Shown here piece after piece: positions 41,471 to 50,626 of a DNA stretch of 64,000 bases. Source of the DNA: Zetaproteobacteria bacterium CG1_02_55_237 (lineage in GTDB: Bacteria > Pseudomonadota > Zetaproteobacteria > Mariprofundales > Mariprofundaceae); contig MNXA01000009.1 in the NCBI GenBank assembly GCA_001871195.1, positions 1-64,000 on the forward strand. The letters run 5' to 3'. The translations under genes and the position numbers were made by a program. Positions within the stretch are counted from its first letter, which is position 1, and each line of letters starts with the position of its first letter. Under the pieces are notes generated by a model, which was not told where the DNA came from, did no database searches, and saw only the letters and a list, made by a program, of their open reading frames with translations.

Positions 41471-41959
41471 ATGAAATTCAACAAGTATTCCACACTGGCT
41501 ATTGCCGTGTTTGCAGCAGCCGGCCTGATGATGGGCGGTTGTGCCAAGAAGACCGTAGAAGGTGGCGGCCACGGAGGCGCCAGCGTGAACAAAGTACAAA
41601 CGGGCGACAATGGTGATATGAGCGGCCTTCCGGCTGAGCGTGCAGTCTATTTTGCCTTTGATAAATCCGAGATTACAGATCAGGGCGCAAGCATCCTTAA
41701 TGCCAATGCAGCATGGCTCAAAGCCCACCCACAGCGTACCGCAACCGTCGAAGGCAACTGTGACGAACGTGGCGAACGCGAATACAACCTGGCCCTGGGT
41801 CAGCGTCGTGCAGATTCCGTGAAGGCCTATCTGGTCGCACATGGTGTCGCAGCAGGCAATATCAACACTGTGTCTTTCGGAGAAGAGAATCCGGTTTGCC
41901 GTGGTACAGGCGATAACTGCTGGAGCCAGAACAGGCGCGCCGACATTGTTGTTCGCTGA
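41471..41959 (+). CDS. pal: Peptidoglycan-associated lipoprotein Pal
   Basis: From ATG 41471 (GGAGGAAATT just upstream) the product has 162 residues. Lipobox MMGGC sets the lipid-anchored Cys. A flexible Gly-rich linker is followed by the OmpA-like peptidoglycan-binding domain: YFAFDKSEI, VEGNCDERGEREYNLALGQRRAD and the conserved RRADIVV end. It anchors the outer membrane to the wall and partners TolB. An ATG 12 bases earlier is part of the ribosome binding site and is not used. Confidence 0.95.
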   Translation: MKFNKYSTLAIAVFAAAGLMMGGCAKKTVEGGGHGGASVNKVQTGDNGDMSGLPAERAVYFAFDKSEITDQGASILNANAAWLKAHPQRTATVEGNCDERGEREYNLALGQRRADSVKAYLVAHGVAAGNINTVSFGEENPVCRGTGDNCWSQNRRADIVVR

Positions 41960-42014
41960 GTTTATAGCGATCTGAGCCGGTTTCATTTCATTGCTTTTGG
42001 CTAAGCAAAGCGGA

Positions 42015-42815
42015 ATGTCCAAACAGCAGCGGCCATCGGTTTTTCCGGTGGCCGCTTTTGCTGTGTGTCTGATTCTATCCAGCTGCGTCACAGATCAGAA
42101 GGAAGTTGAACCCTGGCATCAGGACAAGCAGATGGTGATGCAATCCATCGAACAACTGCAAGCGCAGCAGAAACAATTGCTCGAAAGGCTGACGCTGGCT
42201 GAGAAGCAACTGGCCGACGAGAAGGTTGCAAACAGGCAGCAGTATGCCGTTTATGCCGCTCAGCAGGAGCAGATTGCCCAGCTTAAGGATAAAATCCGCA
42301 GGCTGCAGAACACCACGGCCCAACTGAATGAATCGCGCAAATTAACCAAGCAGAATCTGGACAAAAAGATCGAAAAGATTGCTCAGGCCATCAAGCCGGC
42401 AGATCCTGTCGAAGTTCCCGGCAGCAGCGTGGAAGAAGAAAAAGATCATTACACCGCCGCCTATCTCGCCCTTAAAAGCGGGCGTTACGAAGAAGCGATC
42501 AATAATTTCCGTGACTTGCTGAAAGCCCATCCCAACAGCGCATACAGTGATCAGGCCTATTACTGGCTGGGTGAAAGCTATCTGGCCCAGAACAATATTG
42601 CGCGCGCCATCGGCAATTTTGAGTGGATGGTTTCGCATTATCCGGAGAGCACCAAACATGCAGTTGCCATGCTTAAACTTGGCATGGCCTACCAAACCCA
42701 GGGCCGTTCCGGGGAAGCACGCGACATATTGCGCCGCCTGATCGACACACATGGCGATTCCCCGTCTGCGGAAGAAGCAAGAGTACTGCTACAATCCATC
42801 ACTGAAGCTCAGTAA
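42015..42815 (+). CDS. cpoB: Cell division coordinator CpoB (YbgF)
   Basis: From ATG 42015 the product has 266 residues. The N-terminal signal ends in LILSSC, so it may be a lipoprotein here, unlike soluble E. coli CpoB. A coiled coil (about 35-125, QLQAQQKQLLERLTLAEKQL) matches the trimerisation domain. Three TPR-like units follow (YEEAINNFRDLLKAHPNS, IARAIGNFEWMVSHYPES, REARDILRRLI region). CpoB links Tol-Pal to septal peptidoglycan synthesis. A terminator-like hairpin lies in its first codons (42028-42059). Confidence 0.9.
   Translation: MSKQQRPSVFPVAAFAVCLILSSCVTDQKEVEPWHQDKQMVMQSIEQLQAQQKQLLERLTLAEKQLADEKVANRQQYAVYAAQQEQIAQLKDKIRRLQNTTAQLNESRKLTKQNLDKKIEKIAQAIKPADPVEVPGSSVEEEKDHYTAAYLALKSGRYEEAINNFRDLLKAHPNSAYSDQAYYWLGESYLAQNNIARAIGNFEWMVSHYPESTKHAVAMLKLGMAYQTQGRSGEARDILRRLIDTHGDSPSAEEARVLLQSITEAQ
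42028..42059 (+). terminator. Terminator-like hairpin inside the cpoB 5' coding region
   Basis: AGCGGCCATCGG and CCGGTGGCCGCT pair over 12 bases (one G-T) around a loop of five T, followed by TTTG. It starts 13 bases after the cpoB ATG. It could terminate most pal transcripts and so lower cpoB expression, or control its translation. Confidence 0.6.
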
Positions 42816-42829
42816 GGACTGCTCCAACC

Positions 42830-43495
42830 ATGTCAGTTAGGGCGCGTGTCCGCATTCACGAAATATACGACTGCATTCAGGGTGAAAGTACACTCGCCGG
42901 CATGCCATGCACCTTGGTTCGTCTGGCTGGCTGCCCATTGAATTGCACCTATTGCGACACCCCTGAAGCCATCCCTTTCGACAGTGGCGAGTGGATGAAT
43001 ATCGCCGACATTGTTGCCGAAGTCAGCAAACGCAAGCGCCCCCTGACACTGGTTAGTGGCGGTGAACCGCTGGCCCAGAAAGGCTGCGCCCGCCTGCTTG
43101 AAGCACTGGCCGATGTCTCTCCCCTGCTGCAACTGGAAACATCGGGCTCCTTCGATATCGGTAGCTTGCATCCGGCCGTACGGCGCATCATCGACATCAA
43201 AACACCGGACAGTGGTGAAGAATCTCGCAACCGCTGGGAGAACATCGCACATCTTAAATCCGGCGACGAGCTGAAAATCGTGCTGTGCAGTCGTGCCGAT
43301 TATGCATGGGCACTGCAAACACTGAGCCGCCTGGGGAATACCCTCGCCCAAGATATCCCGGTGCTTTTCTCGCCGGTTGAAAGTCGCCTACCCGCCACCG
43401 ATCTGGCTGAATGGATGCTGCAGGATAATCCTCCGGCACGCCTCCAGTTGCAGATGCATAAACATATCTGGGGCGCAGAGGCCACGCATGTCTGA
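42830..43495 (+). CDS. queE: 7-carboxy-7-deazaguanine synthase
   Basis: The protein has 221 residues. It is a radical SAM enzyme that contracts the ring of carboxytetrahydropterin in queuosine synthesis. IHEIYDCIQGESTLAGMPCTL is the QueE start, and the iron-sulphur site CPLNCTYCD has CxxxCxx-C spacing with the cap loop short. SGGEPLAQ and HKHIWG near the end are family motifs. It begins 14 bases after cpoB and overlaps queC by 8 bases, so the pair is probably in the tol-pal transcript, an arrangement known in several proteobacteria. Confidence 0.92.
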   Translation: MSVRARVRIHEIYDCIQGESTLAGMPCTLVRLAGCPLNCTYCDTPEAIPFDSGEWMNIADIVAEVSKRKRPLTLVSGGEPLAQKGCARLLEALADVSPLLQLETSGSFDIGSLHPAVRRIIDIKTPDSGEESRNRWENIAHLKSGDELKIVLCSRADYAWALQTLSRLGNTLAQDIPVLFSPVESRLPATDLAEWMLQDNPPARLQLQMHKHIWGAEATHV

Positions 43496-44180
43496 GCAAA
43501 AGCCCTGTATGGCTGTGGTGCTGCTTTCAGGCGGTCTGGATTCGAGCACCGCGCTGGCATGGGCGGTCCGGGAAATGGGCTGGGAGTGTGCAACCATTGC
43601 CTTCGACTACGGCCAGCGCCACCGCATCGAGCTTGAAGCATCGGCACGAGTCGCCGCCGCTCTCGGTGTGCGTGATCACCGGGTATTGCATGTTGATCTG
43701 GATGCCATCGGCGGTTCAGCCCTGACCAGCAAGCAAGCCGTCCCCAAGGATCATCAGGACAAAAGCGTTATCCCCGCGACCTATGTTCCGGCACGCAATC
43801 TTATTTTCCTGTCCATGGCAGCAGCTTTTGCCGAGTCGAGACAGGCTACGAAGCTGGTCATCGGTGCCAATATCGTCGATTACTCCGGTTATCCCGATTG
43901 CCGACCCGAATTTTTCACATCCTTTGCCAACACGCTGAAGCTGGGGACCAAGGCAGGCGTAGAGGGCCATGAAACGGTTATCGAAACGCCATTGATCCAC
44001 CTGAAAAAATCAGAAATCATCGCCATGGGGCTAAAGCTTGGGTTGGACTATTCCCTTACCCACTCCTGCTACGACCCTTCGCCGGATGGAAATCCATGCG
44101 GTCATTGCGACTCATGTCTTTACCGTCGCCAGGGTTTTGCCGAGCTCAATCTGGAAGATCCTATTTCCTACGCGGCCTAA
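43488..44180 (+). CDS. queC: 7-cyano-7-deazaguanine synthase
   Basis: From ATG 43488 the product has 230 residues. It converts the QueE product to preQ0 using ATP and ammonia. VVLLSGGLDSSTALAWA is the PP-loop, YVPARNLIFLSMA follows, and the C-terminal zinc site is C-x8-C-x2-C-x2-C (HSCYDPSPDGNPCGHCDSC). The start inside queE's last codons is supported by the perfect QueC N-terminus. The rest of the pathway (folE, queD, queF) is not in the window. Confidence 0.94.
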   Translation: MSEQKPCMAVVLLSGGLDSSTALAWAVREMGWECATIAFDYGQRHRIELEASARVAAALGVRDHRVLHVDLDAIGGSALTSKQAVPKDHQDKSVIPATYVPARNLIFLSMAAAFAESRQATKLVIGANIVDYSGYPDCRPEFFTSFANTLKLGTKAGVEGHETVIETPLIHLKKSEIIAMGLKLGLDYSLTHSCYDPSPDGNPCGHCDSCLYRRQGFAELNLEDPISYAA

Positions 44181-44260
44181 GCTCCAACAAAGACACAACT
44201 GTTCAATAATATGCAACCTGCTGTAGCCACCTGCCTGTGAGCCTATTAGGATTGCCGCCA

Positions 44261-45244
44261 ATGACTACTTCCAGCACCGCGCCAAAAAGACGACCTGCAA
44301 CACCACGCTGCGATTTATGCGGTGGCGGCGATTTCAGTATTGTCTCCGCCACCGACAGACACGGCGAGTCCCTGCAAACAGGACTTTGTCGCGGCTGCGG
44401 TCTGGTTATGCATCTTCCGGTGCCCTCCGAGGCGGAGGTCGCCGACTATTATGCCAATCGCTACCGTCAGGATTATCATGGGGAGCAGGAACCGTCGCCT
44501 CGGCGTGTCATGCGCGCCTGGAACAATGGTGAGCGCATATATCGACAGCTCACCCCCTATCTGACGGGTGAGGAAGCAGTATTTGAAATCGGTGCCGGCA
44601 TCGGCTGCACGGTCAAGGCATTCGAAACCCACGGACACAAAGCGTCCGGCATCGAACCCAACCACGATTTCAATACCTATTCCAGGACACGACTGCTCAC
44701 GCGTATCGAAAATACCAACCTATATGACCTGAAGGATGCAGGCTCACCTGGGTTGATTCTGTTGATTCATGTCATTGAGCACTTTTCATCACCAAGCCGG
44801 GCACTGAAGCATATTCATAAACTGCTGGCCGAGGGTGGTCTGTTTTATGTCGAATGCCCGAACCTGACCGGCCCGTTCGCCACCTTCGATCGCTTGTTTC
44901 ACTACGCGCACATCTACAATTTCAGCCCGCAAACCCTGCAGGTGCTGGCCGAGAAATGCGGCTTTGAAATGGTTGCTTCCCTCACCTCGGAGAATGAACC
45001 TGACATTCACATGCTGTTCCGCAAGGCAAAAGCCAAACCGACTGCTATGCCGCTCGGCAGCCACGCCGTAAAGGTTGAAGCAGCCCTTTATGGGCACAAT
45101 GCGCTGACCTATCATCTGCGCCCGGCCTATCTGCTTCGCCGCGTACGCAAGCTGTGGTCCTATCTGGTTGAGGGTCTTACTGCCAAATCATTTGTCGATA
45201 AATTACTTGCTCGTTTGCAGGCAAAGGAACGCCCGAAAGCTTAG
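44261..45244 (+). CDS. SAM-dependent methyltransferase with N-terminal zinc ribbon
   Basis: From ATG 44261 (AGGA about 8 bases upstream; GTG 44237 is possible) the product has 327 residues. CDLCGGG and LCRGCGLV form a four-Cys zinc ribbon (residues 17-53). A class I methyltransferase follows with SAM loop FEIGAGIGCTV near 105, acidic IEPN and HVIEHFSSP. The combination matches the family annotated as class I SAM methyltransferases in surface-polysaccharide or sugar modification clusters. No such cluster is adjacent, so the substrate is open. Confidence 0.78.
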   Translation: MTTSSTAPKRRPATPRCDLCGGGDFSIVSATDRHGESLQTGLCRGCGLVMHLPVPSEAEVADYYANRYRQDYHGEQEPSPRRVMRAWNNGERIYRQLTPYLTGEEAVFEIGAGIGCTVKAFETHGHKASGIEPNHDFNTYSRTRLLTRIENTNLYDLKDAGSPGLILLIHVIEHFSSPSRALKHIHKLLAEGGLFYVECPNLTGPFATFDRLFHYAHIYNFSPQTLQVLAEKCGFEMVASLTSENEPDIHMLFRKAKAKPTAMPLGSHAVKVEAALYGHNALTYHLRPAYLLRRVRKLWSYLVEGLTAKSFVDKLLARLQAKERPKA

Positions 45245-45264
45245 GCATCTCGGTGTCTAATTGT

Positions 45265-45873
45265 TTAAGGCCACTCTCCAGCCCCCTGACGGGTCAACTC
45301 GGGCACATCTCCACACAGATCAATCACCGTTGTCGGCTCCACGCCGCTCCAGCCGGCATCCAGCACCAATAGATTCAGTCCCTTAAGCCGACCAACAAAT
45401 TCATCCGGATCGACTGCCGCATCTTTTTCACCGGGAAATCTCAATGTCGTGGCAAACAATGGTTCGCCCAGTTCCTGTAAAAGCATCTGGCAAACAGCAT
45501 GTTGCGGTATGCGAATACCCACATCGCGCCGCTTGCCGAAGACACGCTTGGGAAGCTGTGAATTGGCCGGCAGGATGAATGTGTACGGCCCGGGGAGGCA
45601 GCGGCGCAAAATTCTGTGCGCCTCATTATCCATGCGTACATAGGTTGCCGCCTGCGACAGGTCGCTGCAAATCAGCGACCACATATGTTGTGCATCCAGC
45701 CTGCGCAGGGCGGTAAATTCGGAGAGCACATCATGTGCTGTGGTCAGGGCCATCAGTGCATACGTGGTATCGGTCGGTACCACAGCACCTGCGCCCTTGC
45801 GGATGTATTCGGCAGCATGGCTGACCAGTCGCGCCTGCGGTCGGTCGGGATGCAATCGCAGACGCTCAAACAT
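45265..45873 (-). CDS. Sua5/YciO/YrdC-family protein (YciO type)
   Basis: The protein has 202 residues and one YrdC domain: KGAGAVVPTDTTYALM near residue 26, then PGPYTFILPA and VGIRIPQHAVC. This is the threonylcarbamoyl-AMP synthase fold. The short length and the sequence PTDTTYALMAL place it with YciO rather than TsaC; YciO makes t6A only weakly in E. coli, and its true role is unclear. It follows the AsmA gene by 3 bases on the same strand. Confidence 0.82.
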   Translation of the reverse strand: MFERLRLHPDRPQARLVSHAAEYIRKGAGAVVPTDTTYALMALTTAHDVLSEFTALRRLDAQHMWSLICSDLSQAATYVRMDNEAHRILRRCLPGPYTFILPANSQLPKRVFGKRRDVGIRIPQHAVCQMLLQELGEPLFATTLRFPGEKDAAVDPDEFVGRLKGLNLLVLDAGWSGVEPTTVIDLCGDVPELTRQGAGEWP

Positions 45874-45876
45874 CGC

Positions 45877-48288
45877 CTAAAACCTTGGCAATACCTGATT
45901 CAGCAGCTGTTCAAGCGGCTTGGCAGGCTGTGCCGGGGGAGGCGTTTGCTGCTGTGGGTCTGTGCGCGCTGGTGCTGGCGACTGTGCACCCTGATTACTG
46001 GCAGGCTGCCCCGGCAGCGCCCCACCAAGCAGGCCCCTCAACACAGCTTTGGGATCCTTGATGATTTCCCGGATAGCTTCCCGATTACCCAACAGGCTCT
46101 CAATGCTGACCTCAAGCTTCACCTGTGGTTTATCCAATGGCCCGATCAGGCGCAACGGCACTTCCAGCCCCTTGCGTACAGCTTCCGAATCACCCTGCCC
46201 TACAGCCGTACCGACCAGACGTGGCTTGAGGTGGTAATCCATCTGCTTGCTCAGAAGATTCACCACACCGTAACCGGTTAAGCGGAACAGTGGAGAAGCA
46301 ACAAACAGATCGTCATTTTTAGCCACGCCATTGGTGATCTTGAAGCTACCCGACATCTGCGAGAAATCGGTTTTCTTCTGTTCGCCACTGCCCATCCCGA
46401 GGTTCTGGATATTGCGCAGCATGGCGGCAATATCAAAACCCTTGATGCTACCATCGCGCAGCAACACATTGCCGGTTCCGTTCAGCCGCGCCATGGCCGC
46501 CTCGGGCAACAAACCTCTTCCGCCAAGACGGGTGTCCATTTGCAGACTGCCGCTCAGCATATCGTTATCAGACAGTGCTTTGAGCACCGGTTGCAACTGG
46601 ACATCGCGCACCTTCACGGACTCGGTCCATGTGGCCGGATACACGCCAACATTGATACTGGCCTGCTCCTCGACACGACCACCAGCCAGCTCGAAACGCA
46701 AGGGATCCATACTGATCACCCCGTTTCTGCCGTTCACATCGGCGCGTAAGCGGCCTATATCAAGACCGCGCAGTAAAAGCTGGTCTACCTGCATGACCAC
46801 CGCAATCTTCCATGGTTTGAGGAAACGCAGATCCGGCTCCACCGGTTTATCTTCTACCTTCTCAACAGCCATATCCCCTGCATGGGCATCAGAAATCAAC
46901 GCCATGCCATCCGCCGGCCCTGCTGTAACAGACGGTGCAGGAGCGAGCGCCGAATTACCGGAGCCTTCGGCAGCCGGTTGCGGCAACCAGGGGTCAGCAT
47001 GCAGCAGATGTGAGGCCAAACGCAGTCGGATATCGGGGTCTGCGGCAAAATTGATATTGCCGGACACCTGAACCAGTTCGCCATTGAGCAGAAGCTGCAG
47101 GTCGCGGATATCCACCGCCTGTGTATCGCCGGCGACCAACATACCCAGCTTCAGGGTCTTCCATGGGGCTGGATGTGCGGCATACATACTTTGCAATTCA
47201 GGCAACCACTGACTCAGCTGCAGGCGCGTCAGCTCGGGCGTGTTAACGCGCAACTGATATTGCACTGCCCCACCTATACCGGTCAGATTGCCGTTCACAT
47301 CAGCCAGTTCGACACCGTCCATGCGGGCCAGCAACTGTTCGATCTGCATGCGTTTCGCGTCCGGCATCTGCGCCTTCACATTCAGCAGCAAATCATGCGC
47401 CGCATGCAGATTCAGCGAGCCGGCCATCACGCGCACACCATTGGGGCGCTGTTCAAACTGAACATCAAGCCCCAGTGTCCCCTCACCCAAGGCCTCAAGT
47501 CCCGAGACCAGCTTGCTCAGATTGGCCATACCGGCTGCCGGCACTGTAAGGTGCCCTTTAAACGGCAGATGGGCGGCATCAAGTGCGCTGACATCCCCCA
47601 CAGGGCCGACCATGCCATCGAGTGCAAAATCATCGCCGCCCAGCTTGCCTGAAGCGCGTAGCGCCACAGGCCGCTGCATCTGCACATCATCCACCTGGAT
47701 GTTGAGCGCGGTAAGATGGATGTTCTGCCCACTCTGCGCATCAACAAAATGTACTTCACCATCATTCATGTGCAGCGACTGTGCACTGAGTGCCGCCAGA
47801 ATACCGCCACCAGCCTGCTGCTCCACAACTGGCGCCTGGGCTGTGCCAGACGATGCAGCAGTCTTATCACCTGCCAGAGCGGCATCTCTGGGCAACAAAT
47901 CCTCCCAGTTGTTGAAACCATCGGCGGCGCGATTCAGCTGCACCTTCGGGGTATCGAGTACAAAACGCTCAATCTGATACTTGCCACCCAACAAGGGTAT
48001 GAAGGCGACCTGCACGTCGAGACTTTTCACCTGTAACAGATCACCCTTGGCAAAGCCCTTCGGGTTGGCGATATGCACATCCTCGATGCGCAGCCCTACC
48101 CAGGGGAACAGTGAAGCATGCAACTGACCGATTTCAATATGTCGCCCGGTGGCCTTTTCGGCCTGATCGACAATCAGTGATTTGTATTGATTGGCATCAA
48201 TAAAGAAGGGGGCCGCGACCAGCAGGGCACACACCACGGCAAGGAAAATAAGGCTGTAACGAACGGTTTTCTTTGCTGAAATATTCAT
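45877..48288 (-). CDS. AsmA-family protein
   Basis: The product has 803 residues. One N-terminal membrane helix (RYSLIFLAVVCALLVAAPFF) is followed by the AsmA start pattern (KSLIVDQAEKATGRHIEIG, then LRIEDVHIANPKGF) and a long repetitive beta structure typical of bridge-like lipid-transport proteins spanning the periplasm. The C-terminal AsmA domain carries LSGSLQMDTRLGGRGL and ends in a Pro/Gln-rich tail. A role in phospholipid traffic to the outer membrane is known for E. coli relatives and is inferred here. Its ATG overlaps the stop of the HAD gene before it (TAATG). Confidence 0.87.
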   Translation of the reverse strand: MNISAKKTVRYSLIFLAVVCALLVAAPFFIDANQYKSLIVDQAEKATGRHIEIGQLHASLFPWVGLRIEDVHIANPKGFAKGDLLQVKSLDVQVAFIPLLGGKYQIERFVLDTPKVQLNRAADGFNNWEDLLPRDAALAGDKTAASSGTAQAPVVEQQAGGGILAALSAQSLHMNDGEVHFVDAQSGQNIHLTALNIQVDDVQMQRPVALRASGKLGGDDFALDGMVGPVGDVSALDAAHLPFKGHLTVPAAGMANLSKLVSGLEALGEGTLGLDVQFEQRPNGVRVMAGSLNLHAAHDLLLNVKAQMPDAKRMQIEQLLARMDGVELADVNGNLTGIGGAVQYQLRVNTPELTRLQLSQWLPELQSMYAAHPAPWKTLKLGMLVAGDTQAVDIRDLQLLLNGELVQVSGNINFAADPDIRLRLASHLLHADPWLPQPAAEGSGNSALAPAPSVTAGPADGMALISDAHAGDMAVEKVEDKPVEPDLRFLKPWKIAVVMQVDQLLLRGLDIGRLRADVNGRNGVISMDPLRFELAGGRVEEQASINVGVYPATWTESVKVRDVQLQPVLKALSDNDMLSGSLQMDTRLGGRGLLPEAAMARLNGTGNVLLRDGSIKGFDIAAMLRNIQNLGMGSGEQKKTDFSQMSGSFKITNGVAKNDDLFVASPLFRLTGYGVVNLLSKQMDYHLKPRLVGTAVGQGDSEAVRKGLEVPLRLIGPLDKPQVKLEVSIESLLGNREAIREIIKDPKAVLRGLLGGALPGQPASNQGAQSPAPARTDPQQQTPPPAQPAKPLEQLLNQVLPRF

Positions 48289-48986
48289 TACCGCATCGTG
48301 AGTGATGGGGGCTGTTGCTGCAAGTGCGGAAAGTGCTCCAGAAGTTCGGAAAAATGATCCACCACATGGGCCGCCCCGGCCTCAAACAGGGTCGCGTGGT
48401 CTGCCACACCGAAAGAAACCCCGAGCCCCTTCGTTCCGCTGGCACAGGCCATTTGCATATCCAGTGCGGTATCACCGATCACCGTTGTTTGAGCACTGCC
48501 CACCCCCATTTCACGCATGCATTCGTTGACCATGGCAGGATGGGGTTTGGAGGGGCAGTGATCCGCTGTGCGCATAACCAGAAAATAATGGGCCAGAGCA
48601 AACTCGGCTAACACCCGCTGCAATCCGGCATGCGATTTACCAGTCACAACTCCTAGCCAGTAACCTCGCCCTTTAAGGGCATCGAGCGTTTCGCGCACCC
48701 CGGCGTACAGCACATAATCGCCGGGCAAATCCCGGTACAGTCGACGATAGGTCTCTGTAACAGCTGCAGTCAGTTCGGCTTCTTTACCCGACAACAACTG
48801 CTGCACAGCCGTTGAAAGAGACAAGCCGACAACCGCGGACACTGCCGTCACCGACGGCTGTGGCAAAGCATGCTCGGCAAAGGCCAGCTGCATCACCCGG
48901 ATAATATGGTGATGTGAATTCATCAACGTGCCATCGCAATCGAATAGAATAAGCCGTATCCGATCCATGGCCTGCGTATCCGGCAT
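48288..48986 (-). CDS. HAD phosphatase, phosphoglycolate-phosphatase-like
   Basis: From ATG 48986 (GGAGG 4-5 bases upstream) the product has 232 residues. HAD motif I LFDCDGTLMNS, motif II VVTGKS, Lys in CPSKPHP and motif IV GDTALDMQMA are all there. The cap is the small helical type of Gph/PpaX proteins. It most resembles Gph-like enzymes found between rluC and other genes, but the substrate is not certain. It is first of a three-gene run with the AsmA and YciO genes. Confidence 0.85.
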   Translation of the reverse strand: MPDTQAMDRIRLILFDCDGTLMNSHHHIIRVMQLAFAEHALPQPSVTAVSAVVGLSLSTAVQQLLSGKEAELTAAVTETYRRLYRDLPGDYVLYAGVRETLDALKGRGYWLGVVTGKSHAGLQRVLAEFALAHYFLVMRTADHCPSKPHPAMVNECMREMGVGSAQTTVIGDTALDMQMACASGTKGLGVSFGVADHATLFEAGAAHVVDHFSELLEHFPHLQQQPPSLTMR

Positions 48987-49176
48987 GCATCCTCCAGCGA
49001 CAGGAAGCGGGCAAACCCACTCCCTTCTCCATGATAAAGTCAGATAATCATTCGAGCAGCAAGACGCATATAAGGTCTTCCCGCCAACGCACAATGCTAT
49101 CTTCAATCACGTTTGTATGACTATACTGCGGATAGTGAATATGCACAGGGGGAATATAAAATATAAGGTGAGGTAC

Positions 49177-50424
49177 ATGCCTGACACGCTAAACGAATTG
49201 AATTTCATGGTTGTAGAAGATGATGACTTTCAGCGGAAGGTGGTCACGGAGATGCTGCTATCGCTGGGCGCGACCATGGTATGCGATGCGAGCAACGGCA
49301 GGCAGGCACTTGATATCCTGCGTAGAGAAAAGCATAAGCAGATAGATATCGTCATTTGCGACCTGAACATGCCGGAAATGGACGGGATGGAGTTTCTGAG
49401 ACACCTGGGGGAAGAGCGTCAGCATGTTTCAATCATCATTACCAGCTCGCTGGATAAAAAGCTGATCGACTCGGTTGGGAAAATGGCCGACATGCATGAC
49501 ATTCATCTGCTCGGCAAGATTGAAAAACCTGTAACACCATCGACCCTTAAAGTCCTGATTTCTCAATATAGGAGCCCAGAGAACAAACGACGTCAGCAAA
49601 TTATTGCTCAAACCTCGCCTTTCACACTTTATGAAATCCTGGACGGCGTCCGTGCTAAGCAGATCGAACCGTTTTATCAACCCAAATTGAATATTGCATC
49701 AGGAGCAGTTGTCGGCGCTGAGGCGCTGGCCCGGTGGATTCATCCGCAGCATGGCGTGATTACCCCGGATGCATTTATTCCACAACTTGAGCAAAGCGGC
49801 AATATCGATGGCCTGACTTTTCTCATGCTCGAAAAAGCAGCCTCTGCATGCAGAATGTTTCACAACAAAGGCTTTCAAATTTCCATATCGGTCAATCTTT
49901 CGCTGGTCTCGCTGGATGATACCAATTTGGCAGACAGGATCATGAAAGTAGTCAAAGCTGCGGAAGCCGATCCCGAACACATTATTCTGGAAATAACCGA
50001 ATCGGCAGCTATGACCAATGTTGCTCATTCGCTGGAAAATCTGGCGCGTTTGCGCATGTACGGCTTCGGACTTTCCATCGACGATTATGGAACCGGTTAT
50101 GCCAGCATGCAGCAACTCACCCGCATTCCCTTTAGCGAGCTGAAGATCGACCGCTCCTTTGTGAAAGATGTTTCCGATAACGAGGCCTTGCGTGTTGTTG
50201 TCGAACAAAGCATCCAGATGGCGCGCAAGTTGGGGGTCAAGACAGTTGCCGAGGGGGTGGAAAACCGCCAGGACTGGGATGTACTGAAAGAGATCGGATG
50301 CGATACCGGGCAAGGATTTTTTATTGCCAAACCGATGAATCTCGAATCTTTTCTCGATTTTTTACTGTGGGCTTCAATGCCTGGAAAGGATGCCCCCGGA
50401 CCGGAGCAGCCAGGCGTATCCTAG
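49177..50424 (+). CDS. Response regulator with EAL c-di-GMP phosphodiesterase domain
   Basis: From ATG 49177 (AAGGTGAGG upstream) the product has 415 residues. A receiver domain (1-130) has acidic VVEDDD and phospho-acceptor Asp62 (CDLNMPEMDG). The EAL domain (about 155-405) has EAL at 182-184, the Asn of SVNLS near 240, the Glu of ILEITES, DDYGTGY 302-308, KIDRSF and AEGVE. This is a complete catalytic set for breaking c-di-GMP to pGpG. The kinase partner is not adjacent. Upstream DNA is divergent from the HAD gene. Confidence 0.92.
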   Translation: MPDTLNELNFMVVEDDDFQRKVVTEMLLSLGATMVCDASNGRQALDILRREKHKQIDIVICDLNMPEMDGMEFLRHLGEERQHVSIIITSSLDKKLIDSVGKMADMHDIHLLGKIEKPVTPSTLKVLISQYRSPENKRRQQIIAQTSPFTLYEILDGVRAKQIEPFYQPKLNIASGAVVGAEALARWIHPQHGVITPDAFIPQLEQSGNIDGLTFLMLEKAASACRMFHNKGFQISISVNLSLVSLDDTNLADRIMKVVKAAEADPEHIILEITESAAMTNVAHSLENLARLRMYGFGLSIDDYGTGYASMQQLTRIPFSELKIDRSFVKDVSDNEALRVVVEQSIQMARKLGVKTVAEGVENRQDWDVLKEIGCDTGQGFFIAKPMNLESFLDFLLWASMPGKDAPGPEQPGVS

Positions 50425-50497
50425 AAATACAGTAGAGAATACCGATTCTTCTTGTCGGCACTCCGATTGCGGCTATCATCCAGCGCAAGGAAATAAT

Positions 50498-50573
50498 GGG
50501 GCCGTAGCTCAGTTGGGAGAGCGTTACGTTCGCAATGTAAAGGCCGCCGGTTCGATCCCGGCCGGCTCCACCA
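50498..50573 (+). tRNA. tRNA-Ala (anticodon CGC)
   Basis: A 76-base cloverleaf with CCA encoded. The acceptor stem GGGGCCG/CGGCTCC contains the G3-U70 wobble pair that marks alanine tRNAs. The D arm is GCTC-AGTTGGGA-GAGC. The anticodon stem TTACG/TGTAA carries loop TTCGCAA, giving anticodon CGC for GCG codons. The T arm GCCGG-TTCGATC-CCGGC is perfect. The CGC alanine isoacceptor is less common than TGC or GGC. Confidence 0.95.
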
Positions 50574-50626
50574 GCTTCCGATTCCCTAATCTTTCCAGTG
50601 AAGATTCCATGTGTTTCAACACCCCA

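Noticed and set aside
50498-50573. tRNA-Ala as attachment site of an integrated element
   Set aside because: No integrase and no repeated tRNA 3' end was found near it.
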